Below, in pieces: positions 36,901-58,560 of a stretch of 64,000 nucleotides of DNA. Position 1 is the stretch's first letter. Every line of letters starts with the position of its first letter. The position numbers and the translations under genes are program-made. Source of the DNA: Apostichopus japonicus (taxonomy: Eukaryota > Echinodermata > Holothuroidea > Aspidochirotida > Stichopodidae); NCBI RefSeq assembly GCF_037975245.1, contig NC_092564.1, forward strand, positions 26,828,984-26,892,983, read 5' to 3'. The notes below the pieces were generated by a model. That model saw only the letters and a program-made list of their open reading frames with translations. It was not told where the DNA came from and made no database searches.

Positions 36901-39900
36901 TTTGGTTGATTTTATGTCAGCAGTTTTAATCTTGACTCTTAGTACAGGCTGTGTGGAAACTGTTCATTCGAAACGTTATTCTATCCATTTAAGAGGTGGC
37001 GAAAGCATTATTGCTGTCCAAGTTTTTCTTAACCCATTGGGTGTTGCTTCATTGCCTTAATCCTGAATTAGGACGGTTAGTATTATAACATACAGTGTTA
37101 GTATAAGTTGTTGCATAACTTACAGGAAACTTTTGGTATTATTCCTCTCAGGTCTGGGTGATGTGGTTTGGAGATCACAGTTTTGCTCAGGTGGAGCCCG
37201 ACAAACTGAAGACCCTCTCGGAGGGCTTGGAGGCCCACCATAATGCTCGTACCAGGGTATCAAGGTACATGAACATGTATGTCAAAACATTCCTTTATTT
37301 ATTATCCACCTTTCTTCCACCTTACCCTATACACAACTTGCTTTTATATCGCCAGCACAATATGAGGTCATAGTTACAGGCACCGATAGAGTTATTTTCA
37401 TAAACTTCCAAACTTTGGAGACTGCAAAAACATTTGGCTTGTACTAGATGATCTACCAACTGAGCAAGGGAGGGAGGGAGGGGGAGGGGGGTTGAAGGAA
37501 AGAGGGAAGGGGGTTAGTAGTGGAATGCTAGAGAACCGAGATGCTGTGTGAAAGAGGATTAGACTTTGTTACATAATATATACAACTTCCAGATGGTTGC
37601 AGGAAAGAAATTTCAAGGAAAAATGTGCTATTTGAATGCACAATTTCAATATTGCACAAGCTAAAATTTCTGTATGCTTTGAAACTATTTGCTTTTTGTG
37701 CGATAGTTAACATCAGTCTTTTCCAGTCATCCCACTAGAATTTAAAATATACATGTTTGTTTAGAAGGCAAGTTTTTGTTATAAAGCTTACATGTTTGAA
37801 AAAAAGACTAGTCATGTTTAATAAGCATTTTATTGAATTTATAAAACCAAAAGAATAGCATTTTAAGATTTATTGTGAATTATGAAAATGATGAGATATT
37901 TCAGTATAATGTCTAGTAGTCAAATTATTAGCAAACTCTGTAATTAGAAAATAACTTGCCATTGTTTTAAAATATTGAGCTGATGAAAATTCGATACGAT
38001 AGGTGGTGACCAGTTTTTCAGGAAACAAGAATTCATAAGTCAATGTTTGATAAAGTGTCTTCATTCAAAAAAGGCTTTAAAGGCTTCAAAAATTGGGAAA
38101 TAGTTGATAGGGCTCTTGGTCTTTATTACTTACATTATTGTTTATATATGTGTGTGTGTGTTTGTGTGTTGTGAATCAAAGGTGTATATGGTTGGACAAA
38201 ACAATCATATTTGATTTCACCAATTGGGTGTCCATTCCACCTAAAGTATTGCACTGAAATAAGCTTTGTATTTAATAGAATGTCTCTTTGTTAAGCTATT
38301 GTAGGGTTTAATACAGTTTTGTAATGTCTTAAATGTACCAGTAGAGTAGACTTCCAGACTGTTCTGATTTTGTTTTAATAGCCAATCAGATTCAGGCATA
38401 GGGGTATCCTCTGTTATGTCCCATTGTGCCAGCATATTATCATGTCGGCTGACAGGCTGCTCTTCTCAAATGAATATATTGTTGTCAGTAAGATAGTTTA
38501 CTTAGTAATCATCAGTGAGGCCAACACACCAGAAATCAAAGCTTGTCTTTGTTAAAATTTGATATTTTGAGTTAATCTGTCAGATTACTCTGCAGCTTAT
38601 GACTTTGTCTGATGAATTTCTTTTATAATTGTCACAGGGCAAGGAGAGTAACGACTAACTTGGAGGCAGCTATTCAAGAGGCCATGTTAGAGCTCGATAA
38701 ACAGTCAGAACAGGTAAAAGTCTGGAAGACATATTGAATGTTATATAGTTTTGTCGTAACGCTCCATTTGCTCCGCGAGACTTATACAGTGCTCTGCATG
38801 ATTAGTGTCAATCTTTGTCCTTCTCCCCCAAAGTAGTTCAGTAGCTTGCCATACAAGTAATGCCAGGTGTGCAACTTCTGCATGACATGGTGTTTGCAAT
38901 GTAGGCTAGGCCAAGATGCATCTGCTATGATAGTGTGTTAGGTAATAGCTTATTCCTGATGTTTGCTCTTGGAAAGTAGCAGACATTTTGCATGTAATGG
39001 GCATCTGCTTTGCCATTTAAACAGCCATGTTTCGTTGTGTGTCTCCCCAAAAAGTGAGGCCTTTATATAAAATAAGATTCCAAATTTTGAAACAAAACAC
39101 CCTCAAATATTTCTCTGCAAATAGGGAATTCATTCTATTTGAAACATTTCTGCAAGGAGACGCTTTCTCACATTAATGTGATGCACATGCAGATAGTAAA
39201 TATCAAAATAACAAAGATTTGAATTCTCATCACTATTTGAAGTAAAACTAAACCAGCCTAACAGCACTTTTACAGGATGCTAGAAGCGAATAATATTGAA
39301 ATATTTACCACATGACAAGGATTAGTCCATTAACCATAGGTTGCATTTTTCAGCTCTCTTGACCTCAACTTACTAAAACTTTATCTCTTCTGCAAACAGA
39401 CTGGTTAGTTTGGAAAAGTTGATTTGTTCACACCTTGCCATGTCTGCCTTGATCTGATAGTGATTTGGCTACTAGCTGTGTGATGAGTTGCATAATAGAC
39501 GAATAGGCAGCTCAACTAAGGTGCGATAAGATGGGACTGATCACTCAGCTAACCAACTGGAAAAAACCTGCTGTGTAGTACAAACGGCGAGTTTTTGGAT
39601 GCAACCTATAGCTAATGGACATGTTGGCAGCATGCAGAATAAACTCTGCTTTTTTAATGACAAATTGAGGTCAAGACTATTGGGAATGATTGGAGCTGTG
39701 ATGTCTAGGCATGTAGGCTATGAATTAGGTCTATAAGTTGATCTACACACAAGATTGTGCAAATAAATGCTTGTAATTTTTGTGTAATGTTGAAAAGAGG
39801 AGTGTTAATGCCCCAACCCCCCCCTCCCCTCAGATCTATGCCTGTAAAGTCAATTTGTTTATTTATACCTAATTTATCTCCCCTTTTGTTTCCCTCCCTC

Positions 39901-39973
39901 TGAATAGGTAAAATCGACAAAAAGAACAATCTCTGCAAGAACCCGTCAGGTTAAGAGACAGAAGAACAGGTGA
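30748..39973 (+). CDS. MBD5: MBD5/6-type protein: methyl-CpG-binding-like domain plus PWWP, 5' part missing
   Basis: Six exons join in phase: 30748-30975, 31924-35619, 36180-36337, 37152-37264, 38638-38713 and 39908-39973 (TGA at 39971), giving 1444 residues after the missing start. The first carries the second half of an MBD ([19 protein letters not shown]), close to vertebrate MBD5 and MBD6. The last four encode a PWWP domain and a basic tail that match the MBD5 C-terminus ([46 protein letters not shown]). In the known family, MBD5 and MBD6 do not bind methyl-CpG; their MBD recruits them to the PR-DUB (BAP1-ASXL) histone H2A deubiquitinase. An invertebrate gene would be the single ancestor of both, so MBD5 here means MBD5/6. 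The acceptor at 30748 and all later donors are canonical. Confidence 0.92.
31924..35619 (+). other. MBD5: MBD5/6 giant central exon, 1232 aa
   Basis: Phase 1 in, phase 1 out, 3696 bases without a stop. The first third is Pro/Gln/Met/His-rich, with a short poly-Gln (CAG/CAA) near 32328-32346 and a nuclear-type [10 protein letters not shown] stretch, as in the low-complexity centre of vertebrate MBD5. The rest is Ser/Glu/Asp-rich and probably disordered. About 34687-35030 holds two to three diverged units of about 45 residues built on [16 protein letters not shown]. If the donor at 35620 is not used the frame ends 12 codons later at 35657, after which no PWWP would be made. Confidence 0.88.
36180..37264 (+). 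other. MBD5: PWWP domain, two exons
   Basis: Exon 36180-36337 encodes [19 protein letters not shown], where SWPG stands for the PWWP signature. Exon 37152-37264 encodes [19 protein letters not shown]. The aromatic cage residues of PWWP folds (Trp of VWG, Trp of SWPG, Phe of WFGD) are all present, so binding of methylated lysine is possible in principle. The intron between them (814 bases) holds a perfect 10-bp hairpin at 36542-36565 and nothing else I can name. Confidence 0.9.
36542..36565. repeat. Perfect 10-bp hairpin in the PWWP intron
   Basis: AGGTGGCTTT, loop TATT, then AAAGCCACCT. It lies about 205 bases after the donor at 36338. It is not a histone 3' stem-loop. Confidence 0.6.
37265..38637 (+). 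other. MBD5/6 intron
   Basis: AT-rich intron of 1373 bases. A GGGA-rich tract at 37468-37514 is the only notable element. No open frame of interest. Confidence 0.7.
38638..39973 (+). other. MBD5: MBD5/6 C-terminal exons
   Basis: Exon 38638-38713 enters in phase 2 and reads [20 protein letters not shown], the helical stretch that follows the PWWP in vertebrate MBD5. Exon 39908-39973 adds a basic tail ending in KRQKNR before TGA. The 1.2-kb intron between them is AT-rich with no other feature. Confidence 0.88.
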
Positions 39974-42307
39974 TATTACAAGACTGACCAGTGTAGGTCC
40001 TGGTAGTTAGCGGACATTGCGCTGTGTCAAGAGGTCGTGTGAGGCCAACAGGGTTCGTAAGAGGTCAGTGCAGCTACAGTGAATGAAGTACGTCTAGGTG
40101 TACATACCAGGGTTTTTCGATAGAACAGTTAAAAGGCATTATTGTGGTAAAGTTGTGTTGGTGTAATGAAAACGACTATGTTTTCACTCAAGCCGTTCTG
40201 CCTGCTTCAAAAATGAATCGTGTGTTGATGACAAAGTGTTGGCCGGATGACGTGATCACTAGAAATTGCAAATAATCTCTCAATTTTGTAGTATAGTGAC
40301 CCTAACCTGTTGTGTAAGGGAGAAGGAACAGTATCAAGGATTTGGTCTTGGTTCTACAGGAACATTCACCTTGGTATAACATTTGTCATTCATTTTCTGC
40401 TTTCATGAATATTCATTTTCTGTTTTCATGAATAGGCAAAGGGTAAAGGTACAGTAGTAAAGAGTTTTACAAAGTCTTCTAATATAATTGAATGGATTTA
40501 TTAGAAAATATAAAGTCAAATTAATATGAAAATGGTTATGGAACTATTGTTTAATTATGTCCAGACATAAACTGACTGGTACTCTGACGAAAGATACTGC
40601 ATGCAAGCAGGCCATTGGTCCAAGTGATCTCTTGGCATACTGCAGTAGTCGTTGTGTGAAATGCTAGGCACAGTAACTAAACTAAACATGACTTTTATTT
40701 ATCCCTACTCCACATGCAGCTACTTTAGTCTTTAATTAAAGATGTGCTTGGCATCATACAAGGTTACATCTTCAGAAATGATGAGCTTGCTCGAAGCATT
40801 TTCGTACCCTCAATGCCATTCATGAGGAAATCATAAATCAGCAATCTTGAAAACCAAACTAGAAAATTTCATCTGCCTTGAATAAGCCTTCACTGTTGTT
40901 AGTGCTAAAAGTTTTACTGAAACTACCCTCGAAGGCCTAATTTATACCTAGGAGAAATTTCAAAAACCATTGAACTTTGCCATAAGGTGGGAACAGTCAC
41001 AGCTTTATAAGTTTAATAGTTGTGGCAAGCGGGTAACTTATGCAGCTCTTATATTCAAGGAGAATGACATTCACCCATCAATGACTTATTTCACATGATT
41101 TTGACAAGTTTTACAAAACAGAACAAGAATTTCTTGACAAGACTGTAACTTCCTTAGTGACCATCATTTCAATAATATCCACCTTTAGTGTGTTGGTTGT
41201 AGTAGCTACAGCCCTTGGTTTCAGCTAAAGCAACTGGCTGAGTCTGTAGGTAACTCATCTCAACATCAGAATGCACTTGGAAATAATGTGTAGTCTGTCA
41301 TTAATGTCGCATTGATGTCATAGCCGATATGCGAAATATTGAGATTGTCCATTCCTTTTCAAAGCCGAGACCTACCACATTTTTCATAGCAACTGTGTCT
41401 GTCCTTGCTTTATATATAACAACCAAGGCTGAAGTTGTTATTGTTATTGACAGTTTTTGGATACATACCTGCTAATTTGTACCTGTTCCATCCTAATAGA
41501 GTATCGCACAGATTATTACACTAGTTACTTAAGTGACTTTTTGGAACATTGGAATTTGTTTCTTGAAGTGGAAGATGTATGTTCAACTGCTAAAGTAGCA
41601 CACAGCCACAGAGTTGTAACAACATAGAGAGTTGAATGAACAAGGAGAACAAACTGGTAGCTGAAGAAACACAAAAATATCATTGGCTGAAAAAGAATGG
41701 ATACATATACAACCTGGCATAGCTGATGTAACTTGATTAGCTAGAATTCTCACAGTTATAAGTTTTACTTTCCAACTCGCACACTCTCCTCTCCTTATCA
41801 ATGTTCTTAAATTGAGATAATATAACTATGATTTTTCTGCTCAATGTATATGACAAATTGTTACCTGTTAGACAGTTTGACGCTCTGATCCTTCCATGAG
41901 GACCTGTTTAATTGTTGGTTTCCTTTCAATAGGGATTGAGGGCTTTTGCTCCCTCTTGAAAATTATGCTGAACTTTTAGTTAGTATTCCTAACACTTCCT
42001 GAAAGACCATGGCACTGCCAGTTCCCTTGTACTCATTCAGTTGTGTCAATGAAGTGATGTTTCCTCGTCCACGGCATCCTCCGACTGTTCATCACATGTA
42101 ATTTCGTTTTTGTTTCGTCTCGATGGTATGAATACAATGTCCAGGGAACTGGTATAGGCTATTTGTGCTCTACATACTCCATTCCCTGGACAGCTGTTCA
42201 TGTCCCAAAAAGTTAATCCTGGAGTTAACATTTGTGGTATATCTCCATCGTCTTGGTGATCATTTCCATACGGAGACACCTGCCACTGTTAAAATCGTCA
42301 AAGCAAA

Positions 42308-42843
42308 CCTACTCCAAACAGCCTGGGAAACCTTAGCCTTCCAGCGGGCCCTACTCCAAACAGCCTGGGAAACCTTAGCTTCCAGCGGGCCCTACTCCAA
42401 ACAGCCTGGGAAACCTTAGCCTTTCAGCGGGCCCTACTCCAAACTGTCTGAGAAACCTTAGCCTTTCAGCGGGCCTTACTCCAAACAGCCTGGGAAACCT
42501 TAGCCTTTCCACGGGCCCTACTCCAAACAGTCTGAGAAACCTTAGCCTTTCAGCTGACCTTACTCCAAACAGCCTTGGAAACCTTAGCCTTTCAGCAGGC
42601 CCCACTCCAAACAGCCTGGGAAACCTGTAGCCTTCCAGTGGGCCCTACTCCAAATAGCCTGGGAAACCTTAGCCTTTCAGCGGGCCATACTCCTAACAGC
42701 CTGGAAAACATTAGCCTTCCAGTGGGCCCTACTCCAAATAGCCTGGGAAACCTTAGCCTTTCAGCAGGCCCTACTCCTAACAGCCTGGAAAACCTTAGCC
42801 TTTCCAGCGGGCCAGACTCCAATCAGCCTGGGAAACCTTAGCA
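42308..42843. repeat. Minisatellite, 41-43 bp unit
   Basis: About 13 tandem copies built on GCCTGGGAAACCTTAGCC and TTCAGCGGGCC. Because most units are 42 bases (14 codons) the array is open on both strands and gives spurious open frames. It lies in the 3' flank of MBD5/6. Confidence 0.9.
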
Positions 42844-43798
42844 TTTTTGGTATTGTTCCTTTACTGTGCTACCCAGAGTGAATTTAAATTCTCAAGGAGA
42901 AAACATTTCATGGAACCTGATGTTTTCTTCATTTTACTCATTGTTTCCTTCCCACCCTTTGTTGGAAATTATTCGTAGATTCTGTGTCTCTGTCTTCAAC
43001 TGGAAGAGTAAAACAGAATCCATGAAATATTATATTCTGTATCGACTTTGCTGTAAACTGTTTGTGGCATTTGTGATGGTAAATAATCTCACCTTGAACA
43101 GAAAAAGTTCCCATCAGATAGTTGCATTATTTATTGTCATAGCTGCTGTTCCTTTAATACATAGTTACATAGTATTGAAACAAATATAAATTGTTAGCTT
43201 TAGTAGAGATACTACGTTGTTGCTTGAGTCGTGCCTTGCCTAGCCTGCTTTGTTTTTATAAATCAGTGCTGAAAACTTGGTTTACATTAACTGTTGACTC
43301 AATGTTAATGTCCTCAGTACTATTTATATTAACAAGGAAATTGATTTTCTCATTTAGTATTACAAAAAATAAACCACCATGTAATACAGATGAGACAACA
43401 CTTTTCTTCCAACCCTGTTGACTTTGACTTATCAAAGTTGTCTATGCGTGTCGATCAGCAGGAAATTTGCATATTCTGAGGTTGTTTTTTCAAAGTGGTT
43501 GCAACACTCGATGCAATCCACCAATTTAGAAGAAATGTGAGGCCCACCTCTCTGTAATGTACTGACCACAGACGTGTGGCAAGCTTACAGTTGGAGTAAG
43601 TAAGGAAGTATAGACCTCGTGAGCTGATGTTTTTAGGGTTTGTCATGTCCCAACTCTGTCTTATAAAGCGACTCTAGCCCGTTTGTGTCATGAAACAGAG
43701 CAGAATGCCCTAAGACGTTGAAGCTTTCTTAAATGTGAAGTGACAAAGTCGAAATCATGTAAAAGTTGTATTGAGGTGAAATGAACCACAACAGCATG

Positions 43799-43964
43799 AA
43801 GAAGCCATAGAATTGAAGACCCATCCATTTGGTGATCCCTAATAAACACCAGCTTGTCTCATGACAGGTATTCAAATGACTGAAGCCATGTAATTGAAGA
43901 CCCATCCATTTAGTGATCCTGAATAAACACCAGCTTGTCTCATAATTGGTATTCACATGACTTA
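43799..43964. repeat. Direct duplication, about 83 bp, two copies
   Basis: Both copies contain AATTGAAGACCCATCCATTT and AATAAACACCAGCTTGTCTC with few differences. No coding content. Confidence 0.8.
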
Positions 43965-46632
43965 TGCACAAGGCAGGTGTTTCCATCCATCATTTCTACT
44001 CACAGGTTGATGGACAAGACATTTTACAATCATTTTGGGCAATCCCCTACACTGGCTCAAACTTAAAAAGTTTTCTTGACTCTCCGGGGCGAATGTAAAC
44101 AATTCCAAAGATTATAATGCTCTACAAATTACTGCAACATGTCAGCATACTATAACAGTGGCCAGGGTGAGGGGATTATAGGTGAACTATAAATGGTGCC
44201 ATGTGAAAACATTCTTACTTTCTATTTCAAAGTGTGTTAGTTTGTAGGTATTGTTATCTTGTATTACTTGCTTACTCAGTTTTCCATGTGTGAATGCATA
44301 CACACCCACACATGGATTATATTCTATATATACATACACATACATGTATCTATGTTATAAACATACACACATACAAAAATTTACTGAAAACCAAATAATA
44401 GTTGACTTCCAGTCCTTCGTCCATAATTTCTTTTGGCATTAAACATAATTTTAGAATCTTCTGGGGAAACACTGATTCAAATTGTTTCTCATTTTATGTT
44501 TTGTTTGTTGCATGTTTCGTTAATCACATGTGGCCTGTGAGGTGTATTAGTATTATCTTTTTGGCTTGTGTTGGCCTAATAAATCATACCACAATTTGTT
44601 TCCTTTGTCAGTGAGGTGAAAACATATATCCCTCATCATACCTAAGCTTGTGCATCTTTTGTTACTGTAAGTTTAGTCTTGCCATTCTCGTAGCCATCTC
44701 TACAACGTTCACAAAACAAGTTTTGTAGACATGTTACAAATTGTTGATGTAGATGAAAGAATTTTTGTCGGGTTGAATTGTACTACTTGGTATAAATGTA
44801 GGATACGTATAATTTTGGTCAATTTGTACGATGTCATCTTTTTCCAAGAAGACAAATAGATTTTGAAAAGGTTTAACTGTGTATCACTGCGTAGATGTAT
44901 TGGTGTTCGATTGTCATGCAAGTCATTAAAAGTGTGTTAGTTGTCGATTAATTGTGTCATTTACAAAATTAACAACACTACTCGAGAAAACATTTAAAGT
45001 TTGCAACTAAGCATGTTAGATGGTTTGGTTAACTTCACCATATGTTTTGACTGCAGACGTGATGTATGTGTGTGTCTACACAACTGTGTGCATACATTTA
45101 AACGATGCATAACCAATGATCTTGTAGCCAAGATAAGTCATGAAGAGGAACTTCACCAAATTCCATACTTGTAGCTAATTGTAAGACACCTTTTGTGTTT
45201 GTTGCATGTGACAGGTCATTTGAGTTCATGTGACACAGTTTGCCGTGGGTGGTATCTGTGTGAATTCTGATCAGCCATGCAATATTCACACGTATTTAGA
45301 TGTCTCTAATTATAAGAAGAGTCTAGATGCATTTACGATCATTAGGCAGCTCCCAATCATGGCGTCATTAATCGTTTATTATTCGTTGTGGAAAAGAGCG
45401 TCCTACAAATTTATATATAAAATGTACAGTTAGTGTTGTATTGTTTCACTTATGCATAACTTTATTTAAATTGATCCTATTGTTAATTGGAACGACTAAG
45501 TCACATGTTTTTGTCTGGTACCACATCTCTCCTTTAACAGAGAACTGTATCATATCAGATTGTATCTTGTACAATGCAAAATGCAAACGTTTTATGATTG
45601 CTTTGAACACGTGAGGGGGGATTGGAGATAGAGGGGTTGGGATTGATACACAATTATCAGGTGTTAGCTTATCTCTAGGGGCACCTCAGATGAATGACAA
45701 ACTCGCATTGTACCAATTTAAAATATCCCCTCATTTTACGACTTATAAATTGATGATTACTGCTAGCATGTTGTGTTATAAGCTCTGTTCTAACCACTGT
45801 GTTTATAATTTGTCAGTTTCTATTAGGAATGGTTTCATGTACAGTGGTCAGCATATTTTCATTGGCAAACTTTTCCAACTACTGTGTAAATTGTGTGTAA
45901 AAACTGTGTATTGAATAGTGTATCAAACCATCATTACAGTCATGTGTACAGGTAGCTACCGAACAAAGTCTACAAATTTCTTTGTATTTTTTAAGCCTTG
46001 TCAGATATTTTGTATCATTATTCATTAACCATTTCAATTACAGTATCCTCATGACAAGATTTTCTTAAATTGAGGACTTTTAAAGTTTGTTTTAGTCATA
46101 TGCAAGCAGCCTATGGCTGCTTCACGTTATTGTAAATAGAAAAGAACCTAAAAATTTCAAAGTGGGCATTACTTTTTACCATTGGAGTTGTACTTTAATC
46201 TTGACTGATGTTTGTATAACATGCTAACCAAAGAGTTAGTTTATTAGTAAGCCTCATTTAATTGATAGAAAACGATTATGTTTTGGAAAATATGATTGTA
46301 CGCTTTATGGATGAGGAAGCAGTCAAATACTACATCATGCCTTTATTGCCAATTAAGGGCAAAAAATTTAATGTTAGTGCCAGGCAATGTGACTTTTCTA
46401 GAAGAAAACAACTCTAAAATGGAAGTTGAAAAAACCTTATTTTTACAGTAACTCTAGATATGCTAATTTGACATTAACTGAGGTTTTAGGAGATAAAGCC
46501 ATTGTTACTTTAAGAGACAACATGGCACAGAGGCTGATCTGTGATGTCATAATCATCTTGAAAAGATTTCACATAATGTACTATATGCAAATATAACCAA
46601 TGCTTTGGTAGGGAACCTTATATAACTTTGCT

Positions 46633-46690
46633 GGGTAGGGAGGGGGAGGAGGGAGGGGAGGGGGAGGAGGGAGGGGAGGGGAAGGAAAGG
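46633..46690 (+). repeat. GGGA/GGAGG tract with quadruplex potential
   Basis: Near-continuous GGGAGGGGGAGGAGGGAGGG for about 55 bases. Similar purine tracts occur at 8040-8098 and 37468-37514. Confidence 0.75.
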
Positions 46691-48559
46691 GTGACAGTCA
46701 GATCTGTCTGTAATTGGCCAGTCTATAATTGTGACGTCACTGGCTTGAATTCCATTCTCGCCAAGTCTCTGTTTCTTTGAAATAATTTTGTATTTAAATC
46801 AGATTTTTAATCCCTTCATGTTGTAACAGTTAATTATTAATTATTAAAGTAACATACTAATGTGGAGTATTAATTGCCATGACATCATACTGGAAAGTAT
46901 TTTAACGTTTTGAGATTTTGCACAAAGACAGTAAATATTTTTGTTCTGTATTATAATAAATTCATCATGCTTTCAGACACTTTTTTCAATTTTGTTTTCA
47001 ACAAGTATTTAATCTTCACTTTACCTGCTACCTATCTTTAAATAAGATTGCATCGTGTTGAACAGTTAACTCACATTTATTGCCTGTGATGTTATTCTTT
47101 CCTTTTAAGTTACTATTCTGTAATGTTTAACATCATTTCCTTAATAGCTATGTCCAGTCACATGTTTTGAGTCAGACTCCATGATCTGCGATATTAATTT
47201 TGGATTGATTTTCTTTATATCTAATTTAATAGTTGAATTAGTCTGTCATTTTGCCATTTCTTTATTACCTGCATGTAAACGGTAGCCAAAGGTCAAAGGT
47301 AGACAAAGATCTTTTGATTTGGTCTGTTCACAAACTCTTAACATTTGGTTTAAGTCACAGACAATGTGTACAAGTTATAAGGCACTGCATATAGATGATA
47401 AGTCATAGCAAAGGACCAGATGTCCAGTCATGTCATGTCAAAGCCTATAGGATGATCATGACCTGTGATGTTGTTGTTTGGTTTGTTATATCTGTACTAA
47501 GCTTTTACAAGTCACAGCTAAGTGACCACTGTTACGTTGTCTACACGGAGGATAAGTAATAGCATAGGACCAGACTATACCATTGTCCTTGTTTCATATT
47601 TCAAATGTCCATATTATTTCACAGCGCAGAAGATGGGTTAAATCTCAGTTTCAAGAAAATCTAGTTTGTTTCACATCATAGAGTCAGGCCAGGATTTGTA
47701 TTGCGTTGATTTCAAACGTCATATATTTCTATGTGTTACGTTAGACTGTATTGTCAGCATGCCAGTATCAAACTATTTAAAGTTTTCATTGAGAATGATC
47801 ACTTAAGGTGTAGGTTTATTTACTAATTATCTTTAAATGTTAATATTTACTTTTTTCTTGCAGTTGTGGCCCTCAAATGCAATTTTTTTCCCCCTTGGAA
47901 CATGATTCTTATTACGTGTATAAAATCAGCTGCATAAATCTGGTTTGATGACGAGTACCTTCATAGTAATTACTGTGTATCTAAATATGTTAATACAAAA
48001 GTATATACAATGGTGGAGGTAATGCAAGATCAGCTTCTAAGTAACTCTTAAATGTGAATATGTTAGTCTTAAATAAAGATCAAGATTACAATTTCAATCG
48101 TGTCGACTGTAAAATAAAAATTGCAGACATGTACTTCTTCATGTACTTCATAATAATTATTATTCTCTTTTTAAAATTTTCTGTGCAGATTTTGTTTTTT
48201 TCGTCTTCATGTAATTTGACATATGTTACATTTATGTTATGAAACCCATATAATTTACACGTACACCAGATTTTGTTTTAAATCGCCTTAATTTTATCGC
48301 TGTATAACTGTAAGTTTTGATTTATTTGTTTGTATAGTACAATTGGTGTGAAAGAATACCAAATCATTCAGCTTAATTTACAGAAGCTTATAATATACAT
48401 ATTACAGAAGATGTATGAAACTGATGTTAACCTTGCCATTGTATTCTCTTTTTTTATTGTGAATTTCATTTAAATGTCATTTTCAAATGATACTTCAACT
48501 ACCCCTAACAACTAAGGTGATGACCCGTGGTGATATTATAGACTTGGTGTTGAAAAGAT

Positions 48560-48565
48560 TTTATT
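48560..48565 (-). terminator. Candidate poly(A) signal of the left receptor gene
   Basis: AATAAA on the minus strand, about 250 bases past the stop codon at 48815. A second AATAAA lies at 48453-48458. Confidence 0.5.
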
Positions 48566-48699
48566 CACATCGATTTGCTTAACAAGTTTGTCATAAACTT
48601 GAAATGAATCTGGTTAAGAAGTACCCTACAATGTCAAAGAATTTACAGTTCATGTTAATTATTGATTACTACCGGAATGTCCATGGCAGTAACCATCAT

Positions 48700-48803
48700 G
48701 ATTTCATAGACTTCAGAGAGTCTGCAAATTTAAAATCTCTCATTCACCATCATTTGTGGGATGTCTTGTTCATTTCATAGTCTTTTAGAGAGTCTGCAAC
48801 GCT
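48700..48803 (-). repeat. Decayed copies of the last tyrosine-motif coding segment past the stop
   Basis: The coding end at about 48867-48895 reads LSEDYETI. Two further copies lie past the stop. The copy near 48776 reads SLKDYEM in one frame, and the copy near 48705 reads LSEVYEI. All share CTTCAGAGAG/CTTTTAGAGAG followed by TCTGCAA and ATCTCTCATT on the plus strand. They are out of use because the stop at 48815-48817 lies inside one repeat unit. Confidence 0.7.
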
Positions 48804-48814
48804 AACATCTCTCA

Positions 48815-57897
<9,083 letters not shown>

Positions 57898-58314
57898 GAA
57901 AGGTCATCCGCTACCGGAAGTAGTTTTACCCCCTGTGTGTGTATTGATGAGAAATCAAAAACAAAACAACAAAATTATTTAATATTTAGGGTATCATATA
58001 ATGCTTGACTTGGCATTCAGTACCTTCCTAGCTTAGGATAGTACAGTATGCAATGTTTTCTGATAGTACAGAACAATGTTTGGGCTACAAACGGACTACC
58101 AGTACGATAGGTTGATCATTGTATCAACTAAAGGTCACGTGTTATATATACCGTGTCCACATCGAGGTTTAACGTAACGCAAGGGAATCCAAGAATAGTA
58201 CAGAGCTATGATATATTATGGAACAGGGATACGCGTTGTATTTCAATGAAAGGGACAAAGATAGTAAACCAAATGAGCAGTTAAGAAAACCTCGGTCGTT
58301 ACATCACACAGTTT

Positions 58315-58560
<246 letters not shown>

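Larger units (their letters stand above)
39974..48450 (+). other. MBD5/6 3' UTR and intergenic region
   Basis: No coding exon seen. ATTAAA lies at 40737 and AATAAA at 43368, 48072 and 48112, so the transcript end cannot be fixed. The stretch holds a 42-bp minisatellite (42308-42843), an 83-bp direct duplication (43799-43964) and a G-rich tract (46633-46690). Confidence 0.5.

Noticed and set aside
42375-42841. Open frames on both strands with 14-residue repeats
   Set aside because: A product of the 42-bp minisatellite, no start context or flanking coding sequence.
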